Assembly: GCF_016793705.1 (NCBI RefSeq)
Contig: NZ_JAEULO010000025.1
Coordinates: 1 to 64,000 of the forward strand
DNA length: 64,000 nucleotides
Source of the DNA: Tabrizicola sp.
GTDB taxonomy: Bacteria; Pseudomonadota; Alphaproteobacteria; Rhodobacterales; Rhodobacteraceae
Direction: 5' to 3'
Part shown: positions 52,354 to 60,997 of the stretch, one piece after another
Layout: each line of letters opens with the position of its first letter
Numbering within the stretch: position 1 is the stretch's first letter
The notes under the pieces: model-generated
Seen by the model: only the letters and a program-made list of their open reading frames with translations
What the model was told of the DNA's origin: nothing
Database searches by the model: none
Program-made: the position numbers and the translations under genes

Positions 52354-53055
52354 TCAGGCGCGGAGCTTCTCGGCCCCGGTTTGGTGGGTCAGGAAGAAAT
52401 CCGCGATCCGGTCGGCCATCGACGGGCTGTCGAGGGGCGTGTCGATGCGGGCCTTGGCATCGGCGAGGATCGCGTCGGGGACCAGACCCGGCCCCCGGTA
52501 CTTGATCAGCCCCTCCATGAACTCCTTGCGGAATTCGGGGTGGGGCTGGACGGAAAACATGCGGTCGTCATAGAGCAGCGCCGCGTTCTGGCAGAAGGCG
52601 GTGGAGCTGAGGACCTTGGCCATCTCGGGCTTCTGCACCACCTGGTCCTGGTGCCAGGCGTTGAGCGTATAGCTCTGGTCGCCGAAATCGTAGTCGGTGG
52701 GGCCGACCGACCAGCCGCCCGCGTATTTCTCGACCTTGCCGCCCATCGCCTGGGCGATGATCTGGTGGCCGAAGCAGATGCCCACCACGGGCACATGCGC
52801 GGCATAGGCGGCGCGGATGAAGTCTTCCAGCGGCGGGATCCAGTCGTGCGGCTCATAGGCGCCGAAGCGGGAGCCGGTGATCAGCCAGCCGTCGCAGTCG
52901 TGAACGGATGCGGGAAACTCGTTCCGCAGCACGGCCCAGCGGCGGAAGGTCAGGCCCTTTCCGGCCAGCAGCGTTTCGAAGAAATCCGGGTAGTCGCCCA
53001 TGTCGGCGCGCAGCGCGTCGGGGCTTTCGCCGGTCTGGAGGATGCCGATCTGCAT
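52354..53055 (-). CDS. Class I glutamine amidotransferase-like hydrolase
   Basis: A 233-residue protein with a class I amidotransferase triad: the cysteine in VVGICFGHQIIAQAM, and the histidine and glutamate in FSVQPHPEFR. It stands alone without a synthase domain. In gamma-glutamylamine pathways a similar enzyme (PuuD) hydrolyses gamma-glutamyl-GABA, though PuuD belongs to the related C26 group; the GICFGHQ form here is closer to GMP-synthase-like amidotransferases. It lies between two GS-like genes on the same strand, which supports a role in removing gamma-glutamyl groups. Start at 53055 (MQIGILQTGESP). Confidence 0.85.
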   Translation of the reverse strand: MQIGILQTGESPDALRADMGDYPDFFETLLAGKGLTFRRWAVLRNEFPASVHDCDGWLITGSRFGAYEPHDWIPPLEDFIRAAYAAHVPVVGICFGHQIIAQAMGGKVEKYAGGWSVGPTDYDFGDQSYTLNAWHQDQVVQKPEMAKVLSSTAFCQNAALLYDDRMFSVQPHPEFRKEFMEGLIKYRGPGLVPDAILADAKARIDTPLDSPSMADRIADFFLTHQTGAEKLRA

Positions 53056-53189
53056 CTTGGTCCCTTTGGTTTTCCTCAAGGTGGTCGTTGGCCGGGGGTT
53101 TGGTCAAGGGGTATGCGTGGGGGCTCGTCGTGCGCCTTCGGCTTCTCCTCGCAGGACCGCGACGAGGGCCGAAGGCAGCCAAGGAGCCG

Positions 53190-54530
53190 TCAGACGGTGT
53201 CGAGGTAAAGTTCCACCCGCTCCTCGGGGGTGAGTTCGGCCAGGTAGTGCAGCTCCTGCCGCTTGGTCTGCACCAGGTTCCGCACCAGTTCCTTGGGCAG
53301 GAAACGGTAAAGCACGTCGGAATGTTCGAATGCGTCGATCGCGGCTTCCCAGGTGGCGGGAATCTGCGGCAGCTCCATCGCATAGGCATTGCCGGTGACG
53401 GCGGGTGGCGGCTCGATCTCGTCGTCGATCCCGGTCAGGGCGGCGCCGAGGATCGCGGCGAGCATCAGATAGGGGTTCACGTCGCCCCCCGCCACGCGAT
53501 GTTCGATCCGCCGGGCCGAGGGGTTGCCCGCCGGGATGCGGATCGCGGCGGTGCGGTTTTCATAGCCCCAGCTGATCGCGGTGGGGGCGTGCTTGTCGGG
53601 GACAAGGCGTTCGTAGCTGTTGAAGTGGGGCGCGAAGAGAAGCGTCGAGTCGTGCATGGCGGCAAGGCAGCCCGCGACGGCGTGGCGCAGTTGGGCGGTG
53701 CCTTTCGGGCCGCCGGAATCGAAAATGTTGTCGCCCTTTTCGTCGAGGACAGAGAAATGCGTGTGCAGGCCCGAGCCGGAATATTCGGCATAGGGCTTGG
53801 CCATGAAGCTGGCGGCAAAGCCGTGGCGGCGGGCGAGGCCCTTGACCAGCATCTTGAAGAGCCAGGCGTCGTCGGCCGCGCGGAGCGGGTCGTCACAATG
53901 CATCAGGTTGACCTCGAACTGGCCGAGGCCGGTTTCCGAGGTGGTGGTGTCGGCAGGAATGTCCATCGCCTCACAGGCATCGTAGAGGTCGGTGAAGAAG
54001 GTGTCGAAGGCGTCGAGCGCCCGGATCGACAGGGTCTCGGCGGCCTTGCGGCGCTTGCCCGACCGCGGCGAGGCGGGGACCTGCATGGTCTTGCCGGAAT
54101 CGTCGATCAGGAAGAATTCCAGCTCCATCGCGCAGACGGGGGTCAGGCCGCGGGCCTTGTAGCGCTGCACCACCGCGTTCAGCGCGTGGCGGGGGTCGCC
54201 CTCGTAGGGCTGGCCATTCTCGCGGAACATCCAGATCGGGAGAAGCGCGGTCGGCGCCTCAAGCCAGGGCATCGGCATGAAGCCGCGTTCGGTGGGTTTC
54301 AACACGCCATCGGCATCGCCCTGTTCAAAGACCAGCGGGCTGTCGTCGATATCCTCGCCCCAGATGTCGAGGTTCAGGACCGAGAAGGGGAAGCGGGTTC
54401 CGTCCTTCACGACCTTTTCCGCGAAGCGGGCCGGCACACGCTTGCCGCGGGCCTGTCCGTTCAGGTCGACGGCGGCCACGCGAATGGTCCGCACGTCTGG
54501 GTGCTTGCGCAGGTAATCTTTCATCGTCAT
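53190..54530 (-). CDS. Glutamine synthetase family ligase (gamma-glutamylamine synthetase type), second copy
   Basis: A 446-residue GS-fold ligase. Key segments: AAVDLNGQARGKRVP, CAMELEFFLIDD, ETGLGQFEVNLMH, GSGLHTHFSVLDE and ISWGYENRTAAIRIPAG, ending PEERVELYLDTV. It is clearly a different protein from the copy at 50961-52316, so the two may act on different amines or form a mixed enzyme. The start is uncertain: ATG at 54530 (MTMKDYLRKHP) fits the family best, and GTG at 54548 is in frame; neither has a good ribosome binding site. TTTGATCAAA, a perfect 10-base palindrome, lies upstream at 54691-54700. Confidence 0.87.
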   Translation of the reverse strand: MTMKDYLRKHPDVRTIRVAAVDLNGQARGKRVPARFAEKVVKDGTRFPFSVLNLDIWGEDIDDSPLVFEQGDADGVLKPTERGFMPMPWLEAPTALLPIWMFRENGQPYEGDPRHALNAVVQRYKARGLTPVCAMELEFFLIDDSGKTMQVPASPRSGKRRKAAETLSIRALDAFDTFFTDLYDACEAMDIPADTTTSETGLGQFEVNLMHCDDPLRAADDAWLFKMLVKGLARRHGFAASFMAKPYAEYSGSGLHTHFSVLDEKGDNIFDSGGPKGTAQLRHAVAGCLAAMHDSTLLFAPHFNSYERLVPDKHAPTAISWGYENRTAAIRIPAGNPSARRIEHRVAGGDVNPYLMLAAILGAALTGIDDEIEPPPAVTGNAYAMELPQIPATWEAAIDAFEHSDVLYRFLPKELVRNLVQTKRQELHYLAELTPEERVELYLDTV

Positions 54531-54690
54531 GTCAATCAGGAAAGGCACGATCCCCGCGCCCGGGACGCTGGATGCGCCCGCCTGATGCGCAGGATGGGAC
54601 CATGCCCTTGGTCCTTCCCCTGTTTCGATCGCCTTCCCCGCGCGCTGTCATTCTGACGCTGGCACGGGGTCCGGGCGGGTGCCCGGATAA

Positions 54691-54700
54691 TTTGATCAAA
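54691..54700. promoter_or_regulatory. TTTGATCAAA palindrome upstream of second GS-like gene
   Basis: A perfect 10-base palindrome 160 bases upstream of the GS-like start and 9 bases beyond the permease stop. A similar but imperfect TTTTCGATCAAAA lies near 33575. It may be an operator, but short AT-rich palindromes also occur by chance. Confidence 0.3.
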
Positions 54701-54709
54701 AGTAGCCTA

Positions 54710-55543
54710 CTACCGGATCAGCTGCGGACGCAAGCGAATTTTGCTGCGGGTGTTGGAGGGCAGGTGCCGGTTCAGCCGCTTGTTGATCCTCCCGTAGACG
54801 AAGGTCACCAGAAGCGTCAGGCAGATGAAATAGAAGGCGACGATGGGGTAGGGGATGAAGGGGTTGAAGGTCTTGTCGGCGAAATAGTTTGCGTAGTAGA
54901 GCGCATCGCCCTTCTGCGCGAAGGCCGGGAAGCCCGAGAAATAGACCAGCGTGGTGGCGTGGAAGAGGAAGATCGCCTCGTTGGTATAGGCGGGCCAGCC
55001 AAGGCGCAGCATGGTCGGCCATTCGATGCGGATGAACTTCTTCCAGCCGGTCAGGCCATAGGCCTCTGCCGCTTCCAGATCGCCCTTGGGGATGGATTTC
55101 AGCGCGCCGTGGAAGATTTCGGCAGCATAGGCGGCAGTGTTCAGGAACAGGACCAGAAGCGCGCCGGCCCAGGCGCGGGTGGTCCAGCTGGTGTTCAGGT
55201 GGACGCCCAGGATGTCGATCCCGCCCTTCGGCAGCATGACCAGCGCCTCGTAGGCCAGGAAGAACTGGATGAAGAGGGGCGAGCCGCGGAAGATGAAGAC
55301 GAACCACTCCGCCGGTTTGCGGATCCAGGGATTGCGGGCGGTCTTCGCCAGCGCGATGGCATTGGCGAGGAAGAAGCCGAAAGCGAGCGCGAGGACGCCG
55401 AAATACAGGTTCCAGATCATCCCCGAGCCGATCAGGGTGAACTGCTGGCAGAGCGTGAACTCGGACCGGGGCAGAAGATTCTCGCCGATGCCGATGGAGC
55501 GCAGCGCGTAGGCCTGGACGGTTTCCCAGCAGGTCATGCTCAT
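54710..55543 (-). CDS. ABC transporter permease, polar amino acid type (HisM-like)
   Basis: A 277-residue inner-membrane permease with five to six helices. The coupling-loop EAA motif is present as EIFHGALKSIPKGDLEAAEAYGLTGWKKF, followed by RIEWPTMLRLGWPAYTNE. It pairs with the upstream permease, overlapping it by 4 bases (ATGA). The family imports basic amino acids, opines or polyamine-related compounds. The RGSPLFIQFFL segment is characteristic of HisM/ArtM proteins. Confidence 0.9.
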   Translation of the reverse strand: MSMTCWETVQAYALRSIGIGENLLPRSEFTLCQQFTLIGSGMIWNLYFGVLALAFGFFLANAIALAKTARNPWIRKPAEWFVFIFRGSPLFIQFFLAYEALVMLPKGGIDILGVHLNTSWTTRAWAGALLVLFLNTAAYAAEIFHGALKSIPKGDLEAAEAYGLTGWKKFIRIEWPTMLRLGWPAYTNEAIFLFHATTLVYFSGFPAFAQKGDALYYANYFADKTFNPFIPYPIVAFYFICLTLLVTFVYGRINKRLNRHLPSNTRSKIRLRPQLIR

Positions 55544-56418
55544 GCTGCGGCCTTTCGCAGGGCTTCGCCGCCCGCCGTCGCCTGGCCGTGGCTGAGGCGC
55601 CGGGTCAGGCGGGCGATGCCGATCTCAGAGATGCGGGTGAAGACCAGGTAGAAGACCATGAGGCCGAGGAAATACCACAGGCGCCAGTCGCCATGCGGGT
55701 ATTCGTAGGCCTGCGTCTTCGACCCGCCGAGTTCGCGCGCGTAATAGACGATGTCCTTGACGCCGAGGAGGAACAGCAAGGGCGTGGCCTTGATCAGGAT
55801 CATCCAGAGGTTTCCAAGGCCCGGCAACGCATAGACCCACATCTGCGGAATGAGGATGCGGCGGAAAACCTGGCCCCGGCTCATCCCGTAGGCCTCGGCG
55901 GTCTCCAGCTGCGCGCGGGGGACGGCGTTCATCGCACCGTAGATGACGTTGGCGACGAAGGCGCCGAAGACGATGGCGAAGGTTATGACGGCGAGCATGA
56001 AGCCGTAGGCCTGGTGCCAGAAGGGCGCGGATTTCGCCAGCGGCACCTTGGCGGCGGGGCAGACGCGGAACTCCATCCCCTGCCAGGGCCAGGCCCCGCC
56101 ATCGCAGACGACAAGGCTTTTCGCATATTCGATGCCCTGGTCCAGCGCGATGACGAAGAACAGGAAGAAGATGATGTCGGGCACGCCGCGCACCATCCAG
56201 ATGTAGACCTTGCCGAGCCAGCTGACCGGCGCGATATGCGACCGGGCGGCGGTGGCGCCGAGGAACCCCATGCCAAGAGAGGCGGGCGCGGTGATGGCGA
56301 GGAGGAGGAGGACGGTCAGGAAGGACCAGTAGAAATCGACATGCTTGGCCGAGGTGAGATAGCAGAAGAGCCAGCTCAGCCCTTCGATGGATTTCGGATC
56401 GGCGCAGGCTTGAAACAT
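55540..56418 (-). CDS. ABC transporter permease, polar amino acid type (HisQ-like)
   Basis: A 292-residue permease partner. VRGVPDIIFFLFF and the EAA loop VIYGAMNAVPRAQLETAEAYGMSRGQVFRRI are typical of the HisQ/ArtQ group. It carries an unusually long loop between helices 2 and 3 with CDGGAWPWQGMEFRVCPAAK, including two cysteines, probably in the periplasm. It lies 64 bases after the first binding-protein gene and overlaps the next permease. Confidence 0.9.
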   Translation of the reverse strand: MFQACADPKSIEGLSWLFCYLTSAKHVDFYWSFLTVLLLLAITAPASLGMGFLGATAARSHIAPVSWLGKVYIWMVRGVPDIIFFLFFVIALDQGIEYAKSLVVCDGGAWPWQGMEFRVCPAAKVPLAKSAPFWHQAYGFMLAVITFAIVFGAFVANVIYGAMNAVPRAQLETAEAYGMSRGQVFRRILIPQMWVYALPGLGNLWMILIKATPLLFLLGVKDIVYYARELGGSKTQAYEYPHGDWRLWYFLGLMVFYLVFTRISEIGIARLTRRLSHGQATAGGEALRKAAA

Positions 56419-56482
56419 TCGCGGGTCCCGTCAGATGGGGGCGGGCCCGAAGGCCCGCCCGTATCAGGCTTGCTCGTCAGGC

Positions 56483-57235
56483 TTAGCAGCCTTCCTTGCC
56501 CGCGTCGCCCCAGGTCTTGGCCTCGGGCCCGAAGTATTCCGGCTTGGTGATCATGGCATCCAGCGTGCCGTCGCATTTCATCGACTTGATCGCCGCGTCG
56601 AACTTGCCCAGAAGCTCGGTGTCGCTGTCGCGGAAGGCGAGGCCAACGCCGCCGCCGATGGATTCCTCCTTGGCCAGCAGCACCAGCGAGCCGCCCGATT
56701 CCGCGGCCATCGGCACCAGATAGTCCTTGTCGGCCAAGACCGCGACCGCCTCGCCGTTCTTGACGGCGGCGACGGTTTCCTCGGGCGTGGCGTATTCGAC
56801 CAGCTGCATGCCGTTCTCGGCGATGAACGAGGCCTGAATCGTGCCAGTCTGCGCCGCGACCGGCCCGGACATCAGGTCGGCATCCGCCGTCAGCGCCAGA
56901 TAGGCCGAAGAGGCCGGGGGCAGGTAGCCCTGGCTGAAGTTGACCACCTCTTCCCGCTCGGGCGTGATGCTCATTCCCGCGATGATCACGTCATAGTTGC
57001 CCGACTGAAGGTTCGGGATGATCGAATCCCATTCGTTCGTCGTCCATTCGCAGGTCAGGGCCGCGCGCTTGCACAGCTCGTCGCCGAACTCGCGCTCGAA
57101 GCCCGCGACTTCACCGGCGTCGTTGATGAAGTTGTAGGGGGGGTAGGCGCCCTCGGTCCCAAGACGGACCACGTCCTGCGCATGGGCCGCGCCCGAAGCG
57201 GCCACCAGGGCGGTAGCGATCAGCAGTTTTTTCAT
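56483..57235 (-). CDS. Amino acid/amine ABC transporter substrate-binding protein, copy A
   Basis: A 250-residue periplasmic binding protein with signal peptide MKKLLIATALVAASGAAHA, cleaved before QDVVRLG. The family 3 solute-binding motif GTEGAYPPYNFINDAGEVAGFEREFGDELC is clear, and DVIIAGMSITPEREEVVNFSQGY follows as in Lys/Arg/Orn-binding proteins. Cysteine pairs (ELCKRAALTC and CDGTLD...EGC) probably form disulfides. A GGGAG site precedes the start at 57235. It is one of two binding proteins serving the same permease pair. Confidence 0.9.
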   Translation of the reverse strand: MKKLLIATALVAASGAAHAQDVVRLGTEGAYPPYNFINDAGEVAGFEREFGDELCKRAALTCEWTTNEWDSIIPNLQSGNYDVIIAGMSITPEREEVVNFSQGYLPPASSAYLALTADADLMSGPVAAQTGTIQASFIAENGMQLVEYATPEETVAAVKNGEAVAVLADKDYLVPMAAESGGSLVLLAKEESIGGGVGLAFRDSDTELLGKFDAAIKSMKCDGTLDAMITKPEYFGPEAKTWGDAGKEGC

Positions 57236-57269
57236 CCTTTGTCTCCCTTGATGTCGGATGGTTGTGGGT

Positions 57270-57977
57270 TCATTCGAACCAGCGGTTTTCCAGGCTTGCA
57301 AGTGTCCCGTCGTCGCGGATGCCGTCGAGTGCGGTGTTCAGCATGGCCAGAAGCGTGCCGTTGCCCTTGCAGACGGCCATGGCGACCCCTTCGTCGGGGA
57401 TCGTCTCGGAGTAGAGATAGTCGAGGCCGTTCCGCGTGATATAGTCACGGATATCGGCCCGCGTCTCGAAGGGGCCGAGCGCCAGGTCGACCTTGCCCGC
57501 GACCAGGGCGGCGAGCACTTCGGGTTCGGTCGAGAAGGTGACGTGCCGATACCCCATCGCGCGCAGATGGGCTTCCTGCATGGTCCCGGACTGGACGGCG
57601 GTCAGCGCGGCGGCAGGTTCCGGCGCACCGGGGCGACCGATGTACCATTCGTCGGGGTCGGTGCCATGATAGACTTCGGTGAAATCCACCAGTTCGCGCC
57701 GCTCGGCGGTGACGGCCATGCCGCCCAGAACCACGTCATAGTCCCCCGCCATCACGCCGGGGATCAACTGATCGAAGGTCACGTCGGTCCAGCGGCAATC
57801 CAGCACCGCGCGGGCGCAGACCTCGTCCATCAGGTCGCGCTCGAAGCCGGTGATCGTGCCGTCGTCGGCGAGGTAGGTATAGGCGGGGAAGGGCGCGTCG
57901 GTGGCGATCTTCACCGGCTCCGAGGCGGCAAGGACCAGCCCCGTCATCAGCCCCGCAACCGTACCGACGCAGGGCAT
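57270..57977 (-). CDS. Amino acid/amine ABC transporter substrate-binding protein, copy B
   Basis: A 235-residue solute-binding protein of family 3. The short N-terminal leader MPCVGTVAGLMTGLVLAASEP is signal-like, and KIATDAPFPAYTYLADDGTITGFERDLMDEVC is the domain start. DVVLGGMAVTAERRELVDFTEVY matches copy A in position, but overall the two are clearly diverged, so they may present different ligands. Its ATG overlaps the ATPase stop (TGATG). Start confidence is moderate because the leader is short and not strongly basic. Confidence 0.85.
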   Translation of the reverse strand: MPCVGTVAGLMTGLVLAASEPVKIATDAPFPAYTYLADDGTITGFERDLMDEVCARAVLDCRWTDVTFDQLIPGVMAGDYDVVLGGMAVTAERRELVDFTEVYHGTDPDEWYIGRPGAPEPAAALTAVQSGTMQEAHLRAMGYRHVTFSTEPEVLAALVAGKVDLALGPFETRADIRDYITRNGLDYLYSETIPDEGVAMAVCKGNGTLLAMLNTALDGIRDDGTLASLENRWFE

Positions 57978-58759
57978 CAGGCCGCCGTCGCCGAGAGGAA
58001 CCCGCGCAGGCGTTCGCTTTGCGGATTGCCGAAGAGGCTGGCAGGCGCGCCCTGTTCCTCGATCCGGCCCTTGTGCAGGAAGATCACATGGTCGGAACAG
58101 TCGGCGGCGAGCTTCATGTCATGCGTGACCAGAAGCATGGTCCGCCCCTCATCCGCCAGCGCCTTGATCACGCGGACGACTTCCTGCTCCAGCTCGGGGT
58201 CGAGCGCGCTTGTCGGCTCGTCGAACAGAAGCGCACGCGGTTCCATGCAGAGCGCGCGCGCGATGGCGGCGCGCTGCTGCTGGCCGCCCGAAAGCTGCGC
58301 GGGCCAGGCATCGGCCTTGTCGCCGATCCCGACCTTGGCCAGATACTGCCGCGCCTTCTCCTCGACTTCCTTCGGGTCGCGCCTTAGCACCTGGACCGGG
58401 GCTTCCATCACGTTTTGCAGGATGGTCAGGTGGGACCAGAGGTTGAACTGCTGGAACACCATCGACAGGTTGGTGCGGATGCGCGTCACCTGATCACGGT
58501 CGGCGGGGTGGCGGTGGTGGCCGTTGCCCTTCCAGCGCACCGCCTCGCCCTCGAAGCGGATCTCGCCCTGCTGGCTGTCTTCCAGAAGATTGCAGCAGCG
58601 CAGGAGAGTGGACTTGCCCGAGCCGGACGAGCCGATCAGCGACACCACATGGCCACGCGGAGCCTTCAGGTCGACCCCTTTCAGCACTTCAAGCTCGCCA
58701 TAGCTCTTGTGCAGGTCGTGGATCTCGATGACCGGGGTGTCGGAAGCGGCTTCAGGCAT
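57977..58759 (-). CDS. ABC transporter ATP-binding protein, polar amino acid type
   Basis: A 260-residue ATPase. Walker A GSSGSGKST, the Q-loop VFQQFNLWSH, signature LSGGQQQR, Walker B ALLFDEPTSALDP and the H-loop VTHD are all intact. The HisP/GlnQ-type sequence fits a basic-amino-acid or opine importer. It leads the nine-gene minus-strand cluster ending at 49657. The start at 58759 (MPEAASDTPVIE) is preferred over an upstream ATG at 58819 because homology begins with IEIHDLHKSYG. Confidence 0.93.
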   Translation of the reverse strand: MPEAASDTPVIEIHDLHKSYGELEVLKGVDLKAPRGHVVSLIGSSGSGKSTLLRCCNLLEDSQQGEIRFEGEAVRWKGNGHHRHPADRDQVTRIRTNLSMVFQQFNLWSHLTILQNVMEAPVQVLRRDPKEVEEKARQYLAKVGIGDKADAWPAQLSGGQQQRAAIARALCMEPRALLFDEPTSALDPELEQEVVRVIKALADEGRTMLLVTHDMKLAADCSDHVIFLHKGRIEEQGAPASLFGNPQSERLRGFLSATAA

Positions 58760-58861
58760 GGGACTACTGGTCTGGGACGTCTGGTCCGGCAGTAGGGCCG
58801 AGATTTTGCAGCATTGCAACGGCGATTTGGCCGGAAGCGGCGCGGTCTGTCGGCAATTCGG

Positions 58862-59632
58862 TCAGGACGTCGCGGCAATCTGTCCGGGTGACGGCGGATT
58901 GGGCACGGCGAGGTAGTCGGCAAGCGGAATGCGAACAAGCGCCTTGAGGTGCAGGGCCGCCCGGTCCTCTGGCGCCAATGCCGCGATGGCGGCGGACAGG
59001 GTATCGAAGAGGTGCTCTGCGTCCTGCCCCCGGGCGGTGATATAGGGCAGGCCGGGGGTGGGGTCGGTGCGGGCGATCTCTTTCAGGCCCGCCATCGCGG
59101 GCTCCACGCGCTGCAAGAGGTCGAAGGTCACGGCATCGAGCGCGGCGATCTCGGCGCGGCCCTCGGCCACCGCCTGCGCCGACAGGCGATGCCCGCCCGT
59201 TTGCAGCGTGGGCGGCAGGCGGAGGCCCAGTTTCGCCGCATGGGTCTGCGGCGCGGCCCAGCCGGATTGCGACAGGGGTTCGTTATAGGCGAAGCGCGCG
59301 CCGTCGAAATCCTGCAGGGTCCGGCGCGGGTCATCGGCCCGGGCCACGAAGGCGGAGCGGTAGTAGCCGGGGGGGCAGCCCTCGACCGCATAGTCGGGCG
59401 TTCCGACATAGGCCACCTTGTCGTGCAGCCGGGCGCGGAACGGATAGCCGCAGGTCTGCGACAGGATCAGGTCGGGCGACTGCCACGCGTCCCAATAGGC
59501 GTGCTCGCCCCGGGTCAGGGCCTCGGGCGCGTCGATGCCACGGGCGCGCAACCCGTCGCGGACCCGCGCCCAGAGCCGGTCGTTTGCGGCCTGCGCCGGG
59601 CCGAAATCATACATCCCCAGGCTGGCGATCAT
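58862..59632 (-). CDS. PhnD-like phosphate/phosphonate-type binding protein without signal peptide
   Basis: A 256-residue protein of the PhnD/phosphonate-binding fold (DLILSQTCGYPFR, VGTPDYAVEGCPPGYYRSAFV, EGRAEIAALDAVTFDLL and LPYITA are typical). It begins MIASLGMYDFGPAQ with no signal peptide, and no phosphonate ABC genes are near, so a transport role is not obvious. It may act in the cytoplasm or be mis-started, but no leader is available upstream because it overlaps the terB stop by 4 bases. It is the last gene of a tight group with terB. Confidence 0.8.
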   Translation of the reverse strand: MIASLGMYDFGPAQAANDRLWARVRDGLRARGIDAPEALTRGEHAYWDAWQSPDLILSQTCGYPFRARLHDKVAYVGTPDYAVEGCPPGYYRSAFVARADDPRRTLQDFDGARFAYNEPLSQSGWAAPQTHAAKLGLRLPPTLQTGGHRLSAQAVAEGRAEIAALDAVTFDLLQRVEPAMAGLKEIARTDPTPGLPYITARGQDAEHLFDTLSAAIAALAPEDRAALHLKALVRIPLADYLAVPNPPSPGQIAATS

Positions 59633-60066
59633 TCGCGTTCCGCCTTCTGCCGCGCCAGTGCCGAATCCACGTCGGTCAGGCCCAGGAGGTTTGCGACCAG
59701 CCGCATCAGCCGGTCCTCATGCGCCTCGCGGAGGCCGTCCGACAGTGCCACGGACCAGAGCGCGACCATCAGCTCGGCCCGGTCCTCCAGCGCGACCGCC
59801 TCCTTCAGCGCGCGGGTGAAACGGACGGTATCCGGCGCCTCGCGTTCCAGATCTTCGGCATCGCTGCGCAATTTCGCGGCGGCGAAGGGATCGAGCCCGT
59901 GGCGATGGGCCAGCACCCGGTCGATCCGTTCCACCTCTTCGGCGGCGTACAACCCGTCGCTGCGGGCGACCCGGACCAGAAGAGCGGCCAGCGCCAGCCG
60001 GGCATCGGGCTCGGGCAGGCGGTGCGGGGCGGGAGCCAGAAGCTGGCGGAGGAGATCACCGAACAT
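59629..60066 (-). CDS. TerB-family protein
   Basis: A 145-residue helical protein of the TerB/DUF533-like class. ARLALAALLVRVARSDGLYAAEEVERIDRVL is the metal-binding TerB motif with acidic residues (SDG...EE), repeated in the second half as LWSVALSDGLREAHEDRLMRLVANLLGL. TerB domains occur in stress and tellurite-resistance operons with TerC; a TerC-like gene lies 1.9 kb away on the other strand. It overlaps the PhnD-like gene by 4 bases. Confidence 0.88.
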   Translation of the reverse strand: MFGDLLRQLLAPAPHRLPEPDARLALAALLVRVARSDGLYAAEEVERIDRVLAHRHGLDPFAAAKLRSDAEDLEREAPDTVRFTRALKEAVALEDRAELMVALWSVALSDGLREAHEDRLMRLVANLLGLTDVDSALARQKAERE

Positions 60067-60112
60067 GAGGGCAAGCTATGCGCGCGCCGGTCACAAGGGA
60101 AGCCCCGGTCGA

Positions 60113-60997
60113 TCAGGGTGGCGTGAGCCGCCCGTCGCCGATCCGTACCGCGCTGCCCGCGATGCGGACCCGGGTCAGGGCGCTGCCTGCCGCCTCGATG
60201 GTCAGGCCAAGGGTGGAGGGGCGGCCCATCTCGACCCCCTGATGCAGGGTCAGGCGGGTCATGCCGTCCGGCACCGCGCCGTTTGCCAGAAGCTGCGCGG
60301 CAAGGATCGCGCTGGCCGAGCCGGTGGCCGGATCCTCGGGGATGCCCGCCGTCGGGCTGAACATCCGGGCGCGGTAGTCGCAACCCTCGCCCGGCGCGTA
60401 GAGATAGGCGCTGTCGACGCCATGCGCCGCGATCAGGCGCGACCAGTGCGGCTCGACCACCCGGGCGCGGGCCAGTGCGTCAAGGCTGCGGAGCGGCGCG
60501 TACAGGAATCGCGGGCCGCCTTCGTGGACGCCGGGGGCATGGGGTCCGAGGTCTTCCGGCGCAAGGTCCAGCGCCGCGGCCAGCAGGCCCATGTCCGGGG
60601 TGCCGCCTGCCGGATAGGGCAGGACCGGAGCGGTCAGTTCGGCGGTGATCCGGTTGCCCTGCCGGGAAACCTCTACGGGGACGAGGCCCGCCTCTTCCTC
60701 CAGCGTGATCGTGGTGGCGAAGTCGCCCTGATGCGCCTCCTCGGCCAAGAGGATGGCGCAGCCGATGGTCGGGTGCCCGGCAAAGGGAATCTCGGCGGTG
60801 GGAAAGAAGATGCGAACGCGGGCGGTATGCGCCGGATCGCGCGGGGCCATGACGAAGATCGTCTCGGACAGGTTGAATTCGCGCGCGATGGTCTGCATCT
60901 GCGCGGTGCTCAGCCCGTCGGCCCCCAGCACCACCGCCAGCGGGTTCCCGGCGAAGGGCGTTTCGGTGAAGACATCCAGCGTGTGGAAGCGGATCAT
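60113..60997 (-). CDS. PhzF-family isomerase/epimerase-like protein
   Basis: A 294-residue protein with the PhzF double hot-dog-like fold: FTETPFAGNPLAVVL, ETIFV, PTAEIPFAGHPTIG and SPTAGIPEDPATGSAS are the conserved active-site segments, including the glutamate in NLSETIF and GHPT. The family includes isomerases of phenazine and other routes; no phenazine genes are near, so the substrate is unknown. The start at 60997 overlaps the rlmJ stop by 4 bases. Confidence 0.92.
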   Translation of the reverse strand: MIRFHTLDVFTETPFAGNPLAVVLGADGLSTAQMQTIAREFNLSETIFVMAPRDPAHTARVRIFFPTAEIPFAGHPTIGCAILLAEEAHQGDFATTITLEEEAGLVPVEVSRQGNRITAELTAPVLPYPAGGTPDMGLLAAALDLAPEDLGPHAPGVHEGGPRFLYAPLRSLDALARARVVEPHWSRLIAAHGVDSAYLYAPGEGCDYRARMFSPTAGIPEDPATGSASAILAAQLLANGAVPDGMTRLTLHQGVEMGRPSTLGLTIEAAGSALTRVRIAGSAVRIGDGRLTPP

